Assembly: GCA_040767605.1 (NCBI GenBank)
Contig: JAXGOI010000001.1
Span: 372,001 to 436,000 of the forward strand
Length of the DNA: 64,000 nt
Origin: JAXGOI01 sp040767605
GTDB lineage: Bacteria > Bacillota > Dehalobacteriia > UBA4068
Direction: 5' to 3'
Position 1 is the stretch's first letter, and every line of letters starts with the position of its first letter. Made by a program: the position numbers and the translations under genes. Under the pieces are notes generated by a model. The model was given only the letters and a program-made list of their open reading frames with translations, did not search any database and was not told the origin of the DNA. Shown here piece by piece: positions 42,737 through 52,145 of the stretch.

Positions 42737-43319
42737 AAAAGAATATATGAAGCTCCTTTATAGCAGGCTGGCCGGCTTACCCCCTGAAGAAAGAGACGCG
42801 GCCATGCTCTATTATGAGGAATATTTTGAGGATGCCGGAGGCCAAAATGAGGATAAAGTAATTGACGAATTAGGCAATCCCGAAAGCCTGGCAGCCCAAA
42901 TCCTGGCGGAAAATACCATCCGCCAAACTAAAAAAGCTAAGCCCACGGCAAGAAAGGGCCTTTCCGCATTATGGGTTGTAATTTTAGGTATTTTAGCCCT
43001 GCCGGCGGCTTTGCCTTTTATTCTTATAGCTATGGGTATATTAATTGCCTTTGCCTGCGGTGTTTTCGGCCTTTTAATTGCCATAGCCGCCCTTACTTTA
43101 AGCCTTATTATTGGGGGAATAATAATGCTGGGCCATGCCATACCTTTATTACTTTTTAATACAGGAGGCGGCCTTTTTGCCTTAGGGGCCTCTCTAATTG
43201 CCGTAGCTTTGGGAATTCTATTTTTAATCCCCTTAGTATATCTCTTTAAAGCCGGTATAATGGGTTTAATTAATTTAGCCGGCAAAATCTTTTCATCCAT
43301 AAGCAGGAGGATAAAATAA
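42729..43319 (+). CDS. DUF1700 family membrane protein
   Basis: Protein of 196 residues. The first 65 residues are the DUF1700/HAAS-like helical domain (YMKLLYSRLAGLPPEERDAAMLYYEEYFEDAG, IDELGNPESLAAQI). About four hydrophobic helices follow (residues 75-185). GTG start at 42729, preceded by GGGGGG. It shares one base with the next gene (TAATG). Likely a sensor or partner of the PadR regulator. Confidence 0.85.
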   Translation: MNRKEYMKLLYSRLAGLPPEERDAAMLYYEEYFEDAGGQNEDKVIDELGNPESLAAQILAENTIRQTKKAKPTARKGLSALWVVILGILALPAALPFILIAMGILIAFACGVFGLLIAIAALTLSLIIGGIIMLGHAIPLLLFNTGGGLFALGASLIAVALGILFLIPLVYLFKAGIMGLINLAGKIFSSISRRIK

Positions 43320-44230
43320 TGTCTAAATTTATAAAAATTGCTTTAATTACTTCTCTGATTATAGCCCTTTTAGGGATTCTCTTTCTGATTGCGGGGGTTT
43401 CTTTAGGTATTAGTTTTATTAATAATGATATTCTCCCTGCCGATGGCGAAATCGAGAATATAAATAAAACCTTTGCTGAATCAATCTCCCGCCTTGAAAT
43501 TGATTTTAAAGTCGGCATTCTTGAAATAGAACCGGGGGAAAGCCTGAGTATTAAGGCTGAAAATATACCTAAAAATTCTTTTAAATACTCCATTGAGAAT
43601 GAAAGCTTAATTATAGAGGCGGATTTCCCTGAACCCCAAAGGCTGCGCCCCGGCAATTTCTTTTCAGGCATTTTTAAATGGGGCAGCTTTATTTTTGGCA
43701 GAGGGGAAAACAATAATAACCCCCGTGCCGTTATTACCCTCCCCCAGAGCTTTCTGGATTCTGCAAAAATAAAAACCGCGGCAGCCGATCTTAGCATAAA
43801 AAACCTTGAATGCAAGAATCTTGAAATTGAAATTGCCGCAGGCAGGCTAAAAGGGGCAAATATTTATGCCGATAATTGCGAGATAAAAACCGCTGCCGGA
43901 GAAACATCCCTAAAAGCGGTATTCTTAAACAATTTAAAAGCCGTAACGGAAACCGGCAGCTTCAGCTTAAGCGGGGGTATTTCCGGGGATAGCACCGTTG
44001 CAACCCGGGTGGGCTCATGTAAGCTGGAAATCTGGAATAACCTTAATGAATATAATCTTTCTTTAAATAATTCTTTAGGAACAATTAAAATTAATAATAA
44101 GGAGATTGACCCCGCAAAGGGTATCCCCGCGGAATTTCGCCAGGGAGAAAATAATTTAAAAATAGAAACCGATATAGGCTCTACAGAAATTAATTTTAAA
44201 TCCGCCCCTTTTTGCGGTGTTCCTGATTAA
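43319..44230 (+). CDS. DUF4097-type beta-helix protein with N-terminal membrane anchor
   Basis: Protein of 303 residues: one membrane helix (about 8-32), then an outside domain of repeating short beta strands (ISRLEIDFKVGILEIEPG, VITLPQSFLDSAKIKTAAADLSIKNLECKNLEIEIAAGRLKG). This is the DUF4097 adhesin-like fold. Third gene of the PadR operon; its true function is not known. Ends before the terminator at 44281. Confidence 0.82.
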   Translation: MSKFIKIALITSLIIALLGILFLIAGVSLGISFINNDILPADGEIENINKTFAESISRLEIDFKVGILEIEPGESLSIKAENIPKNSFKYSIENESLIIEADFPEPQRLRPGNFFSGIFKWGSFIFGRGENNNNPRAVITLPQSFLDSAKIKTAAADLSIKNLECKNLEIEIAAGRLKGANIYADNCEIKTAAGETSLKAVFLNNLKAVTETGSFSLSGGISGDSTVATRVGSCKLEIWNNLNEYNLSLNNSLGTIKINNKEIDPAKGIPAEFRQGENNLKIETDIGSTEINFKSAPFCGVPD

Positions 44231-44280
44231 AAAATTAAAAACCCTTAATTTCTATAAGAAGGCTAAAAAACTTATAAAAT

Positions 44281-44312
44281 AAGGCCGCAGCTTAGTTTTA
44301 AGCTGCGGCCTT
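44281..44312. terminator. Bidirectional intrinsic terminator
   Basis: Perfect 14-bp stem with arms starting AAGGCCGCAGCTTA (44281-44294) and ending at 44312, tetraloop GTTT, T-rich after it. Shared by the convergent DUF4097 and prsA genes. Confidence 0.85.
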
Positions 44313-44342
44313 ATTTAATTATTTTATTTTATTTAAACTGTT

Positions 44343-45479
44343 TTACCCCTCATTATTCTCATTATCCGCCTCATTACCGGCCTCATCCCCGCCGTCTTCC
44401 TCATTCTCGGGCTTAGCGGTATCCGGAGCTCCTAAGCCTTTAGCCGCCGGGTATTTTTCATTGCCTTCTCCCCAATATTTAAAATTAAGGTAACGCACTA
44501 CCTCGGCATTATCCATACCGTTTTGAACTAAAAGCCCATAGGCTTCATTTTTGGCATCGCCCAGCATTTTTTCGATAATTTCATCTTTAAGATTATCAAA
44601 ACCGGCATTTATTTCATCAACTTTAATAATATGAAAACCGAAGCTGCTTTGAACCGGAGTTTGGGAAAAATCCCCCACATTTTCCAAGGCAAAGCTGCCC
44701 ACAATAAATTCTTCAACAAAATTTGTATTATTTGCGGTAAAAGCCAGGTTTATTTTACCCCCCGCCGCGGCGCTCCCGGTATCTCCGGAGAATTCCTTTG
44801 CCAGCTGGGCAAAATCCTCCCCTTCGTTAAGCCGGGCAATTAAATCCTCAGCTTCCTTTTGGGCCTCGGCCAATTCCTCCTCGGTGGCCGTTTCTCTATT
44901 TGCCATAATTAAAATATGCGAAACCAGGCGTTTATCCCATTCCTGAGGGTTAGCATTATAGATTGCCCGGGCCTCGGCCTCGCCTATATTTATCTCTTTA
45001 CCCAGTTCTTCAAAAAGGCCAAAGCTCAGCTTTTGGGTAATAACCAAATCCAGAGCATGATCCCGGGTGATATTATAATTCTCCAGCCAGTTGCTGAAGC
45101 TTTCCTCATCCCCAAAGGATTGGGGAATAACTACTGTCGCCAAATCCTCCTCGGCCTCTTCGCGGCCGAATTCCACTCCCTTTTCCAGAGCCAGCTGGCG
45201 GGTAACTTCATTAGAAATCACGGTATTCCAGGCATCTTCCTCTATGCTTATAAGAATATCCCTGGCCTCTTCAGCTTCAGGGTCAATCCCGAATTGCTTA
45301 AGATATTCAATACCCTGCTGATAGTAAAAATCAAATTCCCATTTGGCAACGGCATTGCCGTTAATAGTTGCCGCAGAGTCGCCGATAGACGCTTTACCGG
45401 CCCCGCCATTGGTATTACAACCTGTCAGCAAAAGGCCGCATAAAACCAGCGCCAATAGCGGCAAGAAAAGCTTCTTCAA
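44343..45479 (-). CDS. prsA: PrsA/SurA-type foldase lipoprotein
   Basis: Extracytoplasmic chaperone of 378 residues. Signal peptide with lipobox LLLTGC (Cys21); SurA-like N domain; parvulin PPIase domain about residues 185-290 (RLVSHILIMANRETATEEE, FAQLAKEFSGDTGSAAAGGKI, FGFHIIKVDEI); acidic, Gly/Asn-rich tail. Start codon is TTG at 45479 with AGAGG nine bases upstream; the nearest ATG is out of frame. It follows mfd on the same strand. Confidence 0.88.
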   Translation of the reverse strand: MKKLFLPLLALVLCGLLLTGCNTNGGAGKASIGDSAATINGNAVAKWEFDFYYQQGIEYLKQFGIDPEAEEARDILISIEEDAWNTVISNEVTRQLALEKGVEFGREEAEEDLATVVIPQSFGDEESFSNWLENYNITRDHALDLVITQKLSFGLFEELGKEINIGEAEARAIYNANPQEWDKRLVSHILIMANRETATEEELAEAQKEAEDLIARLNEGEDFAQLAKEFSGDTGSAAAGGKINLAFTANNTNFVEEFIVGSFALENVGDFSQTPVQSSFGFHIIKVDEINAGFDNLKDEIIEKMLGDAKNEAYGLLVQNGMDNAEVVRYLNFKYWGEGNEKYPAAKGLGAPDTAKPENEEDGGDEAGNEADNENNEG

Positions 45480-45589
45480 TTATATCATCCTCTTTCGCGA
45501 AAAATATGCCCCTAAGCAAAGCCCCCAGGGGGCTGATTTAAGCATAAACTTAAAGGTAATTATACCACTGAAAAGCAAGTTTTGCAAAA

Positions 45590-48500
45590 TTAATTCTTAA
45601 CAATCTCCCCAGCTTGAGTTAGGAATTTAAGCAATTCCTCAATTCTTGCCTTTTTAGACACACAATTAACATATACTTTTATCATAAACTCTTTTTTATT
45701 ATAAAAATTTATTTTCCCCGGCCATGCCTGAAGGAGTTTAATTAAATGCTCCCCCTCTAAACGGTGATTAAGAGCCAATTTAATTTCAAAATGCCCCGGC
45801 TTAAAAATAATTGAGGCTATGCCCAAATAGCGGGAATGAACCTTAATTTTACCTAAAAGCAAAAGATTTTCCGCCACAGGAGGGGCCTTGCCGTAACGGT
45901 CTTTAAGCTCCCTTTCCAGCTCATCAATTTGCTCCGTATCCCCGGCTGAGGCTATACGGCGGTAAATTTCTACTTTAAGGTAAGAATCATCAATATAGCT
46001 GTCGGGCAAATAGGCATCTATATCCAATTCCAAAAGGGTGTTTACATCCTCAGGAGGCGCCGCCTTGCCGGCTTGGGAATCAATTTCCTCCTGAAGCAGG
46101 CGGCAATATAAATCAAAGCCCACCGCCGCAATATGGCCATGCTGCTGGGGGCCTAAAATATTCCCCGCCCCCCTTATTTCCATATCCCGCATGGCAATTT
46201 TAAAGCCGGCCCCCAGCTCGGTAAAATCCCTGATGGCAATTAAACGCTTTTTAGCGGTTTCTGAAATTATTCTGTCTTTACGGTAGGTAAAATAGGCAAA
46301 GGCCTGCCTTTGGCTTCTGCCTACCCTGCCCCGTAACTGGTAAAGCTGAGAAAGACCGAAGCAATCGGCATCATAGGCAATTAAAGTGTTTACATTGGGG
46401 ATATCTAAGCCAGATTCTATTATTGTAGTGCAAACCAGCACATTGGCTTTATTCTCAACAAAATCCATCATGGCCTTTTCCAGCTCTTTTTCATTCATTT
46501 GCCCGTGAGCAACAGAAATTTTAGCCTTTGGCAATAAAACCGCCAGTTTATCCGCCACCTGGTAAATATTTTGCACCCTGTTATGCACAAAATATACCTG
46601 CCCGCCCCGGTCTATCTCCCTGCTTATAACATCCCTAACCAATCTTTCATGGTATTCCACCACATAGGTTTGTACTGGCTGGCGGTCTTCCGGGGGGGTG
46701 GCAATAACGCTCATATCCCTCATTCCCACCAAGGCCATATGAAGGGTACGGGGAATAGGCGTCGCGGAAAGGGTAAGAACATCCACATTACTTTTAAGCT
46801 CTTTTATTTTCTCTTTATGGGCCACGCCGAAGCGCTGCTCTTCATCAATTATTAAAAGCCCCAAATCATGATAATTAATATCCTTGGAGAGCAATCTATG
46901 GGTGCCGATAACAATATCCACTCTGCCGTCTTTTATTTTGCTTATGGTTTTTTTCTGCTGAGGCTGGCTGAAAAACCGGCTTAGCCCGGCAACTGTAACC
47001 GGATAATTTGCAAATCTCTCCTTAAAGGTATGCAAATGCTGCTGGGCCAAAACCGTTGTGGGAACCAGCATAGCCACTTGTTTGCCGGAGGAAACAGCCT
47101 TAAAGGCGGCTCTTAAGGCAATTTCTGTTTTGCCGTAGCCAACATCCCCGCAAAGGAGCCTATCCATAGGCCGGCTGCTTTCCATATCTTTTTTAATCTC
47201 CCGGGCGGCCTGAAGCTGGTCCGGGGTTTCCTGATAGGGGAAGACATCTTCAAAATCCTTTTGCCAGGGGGTATCCTCACTGAAGGCATAGCCCTGGGCG
47301 GCCTCCCGAGCGGCATAAAGGGCTAAAAGCTCCTTGGCCATATCCTCCACACCCTTGCGGACTTTTGCCTTCATCCGCTGCCATTCCCCGCCGCCCATTT
47401 TATTAAGCTTAGGCTTTTGGGCGTCATCCCCTATATATTTTTGAATTAAATCCAACTGGTCCACAGGGAGATAAAGCCTGTCGTTACCGGCATATTGAAT
47501 ATGCAGATAATCCCTTTGAATATCCCCTATTTTAAGGCGTTCTACCCCCAAATAAAGGCCTATGCCCTGATTAATATGGACTATATAATCCCCGGCCTGA
47601 AGCTGTAAAAAGCTCTCTATTTTTTTGCCCTCGCCTTTTGGGCGGCGGATTTGCCTTTTTCTCTCCTGAGAAATTAATTCTTCCTCGCTTATCAGGGCAA
47701 TTTTAAGGGGGCTGCTTTCAAAGCCCTGAGTAAAGCCTGCCTCTAAAAGATGCACCCCGGGGAAGCCTAAATCTTTAACTATTTCCTCCACTCTTTTCAG
47801 GCGGTTGGAGGAACTGGCGCTAAAAAAGACCTGATAGCTTTGGCTGCGGAAATAATTATAATCTTCCTCAAGAATTTTATAATTATTATTGTATTTAGGC
47901 AAAACTCTGGCAAAAAGCTGCCTTTTGGCGGATATATTTAAGGGTATTCTGGGCTGAAGCTGGCCAAAAAGAACTAAAGGGTTTTCCTCCAGCTTAGCGG
48001 CAAAATCTTTTGCATCAATAAAATTTTCATAAAAGCTGGGTAAAAGCTGCCCGGCCTCCAAAAGATCAATAAAGCGGCTCCGGCGGCCTTCCTCAATATC
48101 CGCCAGATTTATAAAAACCGCCTCCGGCTCATTGAGGATAATTAAACCACGGCTGAAATAATTAAGCAAAGTATTTTTTTGAGGGTAAAAATAACAAACC
48201 AGCTGCTCCAGGCTGGAATCCCATATGCCCTGCTCCAGCTTTTCCCCAAGGGCTTTAAAATAATTTTGCAGATTCTTTTTAGGCTGGCCTTTTAAGGCCT
48301 CCTCTGTTTTTTTAACTTCTTTTTCCAGCATCAGGAGGGCGGATTCTCTGGCCTTTGGGGAAAGGGGCAGCTCATTGCCGGGGGGAATAATTAATTCCCC
48401 CCTGTGCTCACGGGAGATTTGATCCTCCGCATTAAAATAGCGCAGGCTTTCCACTTCATCATCAAAAAATTCTATTCTGGTGGGGCATTTATCGTTTAAG

Positions 48501-49048
48501 GGGTAAATATCTATTAAACTGCCCCTTATACTATAAGTGCCGGGTATATCCACCAGCTTAACCCTTTCATAGCCCATATCTCCAAAAATTGCCGAAAGAT
48601 TGGTTAAATTAAAGGTATCCCCTATTTTTATATTTAAGTGAAAGTTTAAAAAAACCTCCGGGGCGGGCAAAAGCCGCAAAACCGCCCCGGCCCAGGCAAT
48701 TACAAGAAGTTTTTCTCCCTTTGCCAATGCGCTTAATACCCCAACCCTGGCGGAAATAACTTCTAAATTATGGGCATAAACCTCAAAGGGCAAAAGCTCT
48801 AAAGCCGGGAAGAGCATGGCCCTGTTGCCTAAAAAGGGGTAAATATTATCATAAAGCTTTTGGGCCTCTTCCTCGGTAGCCGTAATAAGCAATAAAGGCC
48901 CGGGGGTATCTTCATAAAGAGCGGCGGCCCAAGTAGCCCTGGGCAATAAAGGCAGGCCGTTTATAAGCTGAGCCGTACCGGGCTTTAAAGATGAGGCAGT
49001 TTCTCTGTATTCTTCTGTATTTTTCCAGGCTTCAATTAAACGGCGCAT
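45590..49048 (-). CDS. mfd: Transcription-repair coupling factor Mfd
   Basis: ATP-driven translocase of 1152 residues that removes stalled RNA polymerase and recruits UvrA. In order: UvrB-like N-terminal region, the CarD-like RNA polymerase interaction domain (LQAGDYIVHINQGIGLYLGVE), helicase motifs (LLCGDVGYGKTEIALRAAFKA, IIDEEQRFGV, SATPIPRTLHMAL, YQLRGRVGRS), and a C-terminal TRCF domain. ATG at 49048 has AAAGGG; the open extension to 49159 is not supported by a ribosome site. Confidence 0.96.
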   Translation of the reverse strand: MRRLIEAWKNTEEYRETASSLKPGTAQLINGLPLLPRATWAAALYEDTPGPLLLITATEEEAQKLYDNIYPFLGNRAMLFPALELLPFEVYAHNLEVISARVGVLSALAKGEKLLVIAWAGAVLRLLPAPEVFLNFHLNIKIGDTFNLTNLSAIFGDMGYERVKLVDIPGTYSIRGSLIDIYPLNDKCPTRIEFFDDEVESLRYFNAEDQISREHRGELIIPPGNELPLSPKARESALLMLEKEVKKTEEALKGQPKKNLQNYFKALGEKLEQGIWDSSLEQLVCYFYPQKNTLLNYFSRGLIILNEPEAVFINLADIEEGRRSRFIDLLEAGQLLPSFYENFIDAKDFAAKLEENPLVLFGQLQPRIPLNISAKRQLFARVLPKYNNNYKILEEDYNYFRSQSYQVFFSASSSNRLKRVEEIVKDLGFPGVHLLEAGFTQGFESSPLKIALISEEELISQERKRQIRRPKGEGKKIESFLQLQAGDYIVHINQGIGLYLGVERLKIGDIQRDYLHIQYAGNDRLYLPVDQLDLIQKYIGDDAQKPKLNKMGGGEWQRMKAKVRKGVEDMAKELLALYAAREAAQGYAFSEDTPWQKDFEDVFPYQETPDQLQAAREIKKDMESSRPMDRLLCGDVGYGKTEIALRAAFKAVSSGKQVAMLVPTTVLAQQHLHTFKERFANYPVTVAGLSRFFSQPQQKKTISKIKDGRVDIVIGTHRLLSKDINYHDLGLLIIDEEQRFGVAHKEKIKELKSNVDVLTLSATPIPRTLHMALVGMRDMSVIATPPEDRQPVQTYVVEYHERLVRDVISREIDRGGQVYFVHNRVQNIYQVADKLAVLLPKAKISVAHGQMNEKELEKAMMDFVENKANVLVCTTIIESGLDIPNVNTLIAYDADCFGLSQLYQLRGRVGRSQRQAFAYFTYRKDRIISETAKKRLIAIRDFTELGAGFKIAMRDMEIRGAGNILGPQQHGHIAAVGFDLYCRLLQEEIDSQAGKAAPPEDVNTLLELDIDAYLPDSYIDDSYLKVEIYRRIASAGDTEQIDELERELKDRYGKAPPVAENLLLLGKIKVHSRYLGIASIIFKPGHFEIKLALNHRLEGEHLIKLLQAWPGKINFYNKKEFMIKVYVNCVSKKARIEELLKFLTQAGEIVKN

Positions 49049-49237
49049 ACTATTCCCTTTCCCACAATATAATGATTTTGCCTTTCGGAAATACTTTTGG
49101 GCAGCAAGTTTCATAAAATGCAAAATAAGCCCGCCAAAGCCATGCCGGGGTATACTCACATTTTATTTATTTTAGGGCTTTTTTTATCACTTTAGTGTTT
49201 TTTCTCCCAATAAGTTTATTCTAAAATGCTCTAAAAA

Positions 49238-49813
49238 TTATTCTAAAATACCGTTTTTAGTATTATATTTATTCATGGCCTCTTCTATGCCCTTTTCGGC
49301 CCAAAAGAGGGCGGCCTCCGCCGCTTTTTTAAAGGCCTCTGCCATTAAGGGCATTTCTTCCTCAGTAAAGGGGGCAAGAACATAATCCGCGGAATCGGGA
49401 TAAACAGAAGGGCCAATACCGATTTTAAGGCGGTTAATTTTATTTGTGCCTGCCTGCTCAATAATGGAATTAATCCCGTTATGGCCTCCGCTGCCGCCGT
49501 CTGCGCGCAAGCGCAGGCTGCCGCAGGGTAAAGACATATCGTCAAAAATAATTAAAATATTTTCCAGAGGGATTTTATAATAATTAGCCGCCCGAATTAA
49601 GGGGAAGCCGCTTAAATTCATAAAAGATTGCGGCTTGAGAAGAAAAAGCTTTTGCCCCTTATAATTTGCCTGGGCTGTAAGGGAATCCTGCTCTTTTTTT
49701 TCAATTTTAACCTCTAAAAGCCCGGCAAGAATATCCAGGGTTAAAAAACCGCAATTATGCCTGGTTAAAGAATAGCGCGGGCCCGGATTGCCTAAGCCGG
49801 CGATGATTTTCAA
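49238..49813 (-). CDS. pth: Peptidyl-tRNA hydrolase
   Basis: Cytoplasmic enzyme of 191 residues that frees tRNA from peptidyl-tRNA. Seen: IIAGLGNPGPRYSLTRHNCGF with the catalytic His, SFMNLSG, and FDDMSLPCGSLRLRADGGSGGHNGI with the conserved Asp and His. The start is TTG at 49813, eight bases after AGGAGG; an open frame to 49864 exists but that start has no ribosome site. Confidence 0.95.
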   Translation of the reverse strand: MKIIAGLGNPGPRYSLTRHNCGFLTLDILAGLLEVKIEKKEQDSLTAQANYKGQKLFLLKPQSFMNLSGFPLIRAANYYKIPLENILIIFDDMSLPCGSLRLRADGGSGGHNGINSIIEQAGTNKINRLKIGIGPSVYPDSADYVLAPFTEEEMPLMAEAFKKAAEAALFWAEKGIEEAMNKYNTKNGILE

Positions 49814-49922
49814 GACAATCACCTCCTGATTATCTCTTATATAATAGCATAATAAACCCGGCATAAAAAGTGATTAGTGAAAATATACTTGAATAAAGCC
49901 AGATATAAGGAGCGGTATACCT

Positions 49923-50996
49923 ATGGATAATTACAGTAAAAAAACTATTTCCATGCCGGTTTACAGCATTCAGGAGGGTTTGCTTTTAGGGACGGTTAAA
50001 AGCCTCCTCATAGACAGCAAAAATAAGGCTGTTTCCGGCCTGATTGTAGAAAGGCGGCGTTTTAACCGGGAGGAGCGGTATATTCCCCTTACCAGCATAC
50101 AAAGTATAGGAGAGGATGTTGTTACCATAGATAAAGCCCAGTTGGCAGACAGGCGCAGAATGCAGCCGCATATTTTACGCCAAATGCGCAACCCCTTTAT
50201 TTTAATCGGCTCCAGAGTTTTTACCGTAGGGGGCAAAACCCTGGGCAAAGTGGAGGAATACTCTTTTGAGCCCCTAAGCGGCAGCATAACCGCTTTAGAA
50301 ATAGGCGGCGGAGGTTTATTTAAAGATAAAATTACGATAAAGGCCCAATATATAACCACTATGGCCAGCGGTACAATTATGGTGGAAGATATGGCCTTAG
50401 ATGAAATGGAAACTGAGAATAACCCCATTTTTTCAACATTGGAAAGCGCTGTGGGAAATGCCATGGAAAAAGCCGGGAGTGTTTTTAACGGCACAATAAA
50501 CGCATCAAAAAAGCTTACAAAAAACCTCAGTCAAACATTCCAAAAAAATAAAAATCAGGAGGATAAGGGCATTGAGAATAATGAGGCCTTTACAGAGCTT
50601 AAGGAGGATGATACCCCTGTTATTCCTCAGGATACGCAGGCTGAGAGTGCCCTTGCCCCGCCGGAACCGGAAGAAGAGGTGGTAAAAGAAAATTTGCCGC
50701 CCCCGCCTTTTAATCAATACCCCCCCGGCATTAGTAAAGAAGAGCTGAGGGAATTGGATAATGTAATAATAATAGAAAGAAATGAGCAAACAGAAACCGC
50801 CGCAGAGGCAGAGGAAAACCCGCTTCTTAATTCCTCAGAAGAAAGCCCCATGGAAAGCCCTGTAGAAAATCCCGTAGAAAATCCCGTAGAAAACCCCGTA
50901 AATTTAGGCCCGCCTGAAAAAGAAATAACGGCGGATTTAAAGCCGGCTTTAAAGGCGCAAACAGAAGAAAGGGAGGAAAATTCCCCCCCTGCCTAA
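49923..50996 (+). CDS. Tandem PRC-barrel domain protein
   Basis: Protein of 357 residues, divergent from pth. Two PRC-barrel domains (about 8-85, SMPVYSIQEGLLLGTVKSLLI; and 92-160, SRVFTVGGKTLGKVEEY). The C-terminal half (from 170) is disordered, acidic and Pro/Glu-rich, including a four-residue tandem repeat (ESPM/ESPV/ENPV). PRC-barrels are assembly or RNA-binding modules; no specific role can be given. It sits on the opposite strand inside the prs-pth-mfd row. ATG with AAGGAG. Confidence 0.8.
   Translation: MDNYSKKTISMPVYSIQEGLLLGTVKSLLIDSKNKAVSGLIVERRRFNREERYIPLTSIQSIGEDVVTIDKAQLADRRRMQPHILRQMRNPFILIGSRVFTVGGKTLGKVEEYSFEPLSGSITALEIGGGGLFKDKITIKAQYITTMASGTIMVEDMALDEMETENNPIFSTLESAVGNAMEKAGSVFNGTINASKKLTKNLSQTFQKNKNQEDKGIENNEAFTELKEDDTPVIPQDTQAESALAPPEPEEEVVKENLPPPPFNQYPPGISKEELRELDNVIIIERNEQTETAAEAEENPLLNSSEESPMESPVENPVENPVENPVNLGPPEKEITADLKPALKAQTEEREENSPPA
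50841..50900 (+). repeat. 12-bp tandem repeat in the PRC-barrel gene
   Basis: Five in-frame units of GAAARYCCCGTA-type sequence encoding ESPM, ESPV and three ENPV units in the disordered tail. Confidence 0.85.
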
Positions 50997-51019
50997 CCCT
51001 AATAGGCCGTTAATTATTT

Positions 51020-51053
51020 AAGCCCCCCGATTTATATATCGGGGGGCTTTTTT
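51020..51053. terminator. Intrinsic terminator between convergent PRC-barrel and prs genes
   Basis: Stem AAGCCCCCCGAT/ATCGGGGGGCTT (51020-51031, 51038-51049) followed by a T-run on the plus strand. Confidence 0.88.
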
Positions 51054-51071
51054 ATTTACAGGCAATTTGTT

Positions 51072-52019
51072 TTAATCAAAAAGCCGGCTTACCGAGAGAT
51101 TTTCATGAATCCGGATTATTGCTTCGCCGATTAAGGCCGCAACGGAAATAACTTTAATAATTGAGCATTGGCCCTGACGCTTAAAATCTATAGGTATGGT
51201 ATTGGTGGTTAAAACCTCGCAAATAACGGATTCCTCCAGCCTTTCCAGAGCCGGGGGTGAAAATACAGGATGGGTGCAGCAGGCATATACGCTTTTAGCC
51301 CCCATGCTGCTTAAAGCTGCGGCACCCTTGGTAATAGTGCCCGCGGTATCAATAATATCATCAACCATAATTGCGTTTTTGCCTTTAATATCGCCGATTA
51401 CATGCATTATTTCCGCCTGATTGGCTTCCGGCCGGCGCTTATCGATAATGGCAATATCCGCCCCCAGCCTGTTGGCCAGCCTTCTTGCTCTGGTTACCCC
51501 CCCTAAATCCGGAGAAACAACAACTAAATCACTAAGGGCCAGCCCTTTATAATACTCGGCCAATAAAGGCACTCCCAGCAAATGGTCAACAGGGATATCA
51601 AAAAAACCCTGAATTGCGCCGGCATGTAAATCCATGGTAATTACACGGTCGGCGCCGGCTGCGGTTAAGAGGTTTGCCATAAGCTTTGCGGAAATCGGAT
51701 CTCTGGCTTTTATTTTTCTTTCCTGGCGGGCATAGCCGTAATAAGGCATTACCGCCGTAATTCTGTCTGCGGAGGCTCTGCGCATGGCGTCTATCATAAT
51801 CAGTAATTGCATAACATTATCGTTTGCGGGGTAACAGGTGGGCTGAACAATAAAAACATCACAGCCTCTAACGCTTTCATTAATCTCCAAGGCGATTTCC
51901 CCATCGCAAAAGGTCTTTACTTTAGCGGAACCAACAGGAACTCCCAAATACTCGGCAATTTCTTCCGCCAAAGGCAAATTGGCATTAGCGGAAAAAAGCT
52001 TAAGCTTGCTGCTACTCAT
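51072..52019 (-). CDS. prs: Ribose-phosphate pyrophosphokinase
   Basis: PRPP synthase of 315 residues supplying nucleotide, His, Trp and NAD synthesis. Seen: FSANANLPLAEEIAEYLG, FCDGEIALEINESVRG, the flexible-loop YGYARQERK, the metal site DLHAGAIQGFF and the PRPP loop IMVDDIIDTAGT. Full length. ATG at 52019 has AGGAGG. Follows glmU in the conserved order. Confidence 0.96.
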   Translation of the reverse strand: MSSSKLKLFSANANLPLAEEIAEYLGVPVGSAKVKTFCDGEIALEINESVRGCDVFIVQPTCYPANDNVMQLLIMIDAMRRASADRITAVMPYYGYARQERKIKARDPISAKLMANLLTAAGADRVITMDLHAGAIQGFFDIPVDHLLGVPLLAEYYKGLALSDLVVVSPDLGGVTRARRLANRLGADIAIIDKRRPEANQAEIMHVIGDIKGKNAIMVDDIIDTAGTITKGAAALSSMGAKSVYACCTHPVFSPPALERLEESVICEVLTTNTIPIDFKRQGQCSIIKVISVAALIGEAIIRIHENLSVSRLFD

Positions 52020-52145
52020 TAATTAACCTCCTGTAATAATAGTGCACAGCTCTGTTATCTTCTCTATATTGCGGGAAAACCCCTTTTCTTTTTAGAAGAT
52101 TGTCTTATTATATTTTATTTCCTCGTTTTTTGCTCTTTCCCGCCT

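Noticed and set aside
43270..43815. 181-codon minus-strand ORF
   Set aside because: It mirrors the DUF1700/DUF4097 genes, which have clear families, overlaps and ribosome sites.
49049..49159. N-terminal extension of Mfd
   Set aside because: No ribosome site and no similarity to the Mfd start; ATG 49048 is well supported.
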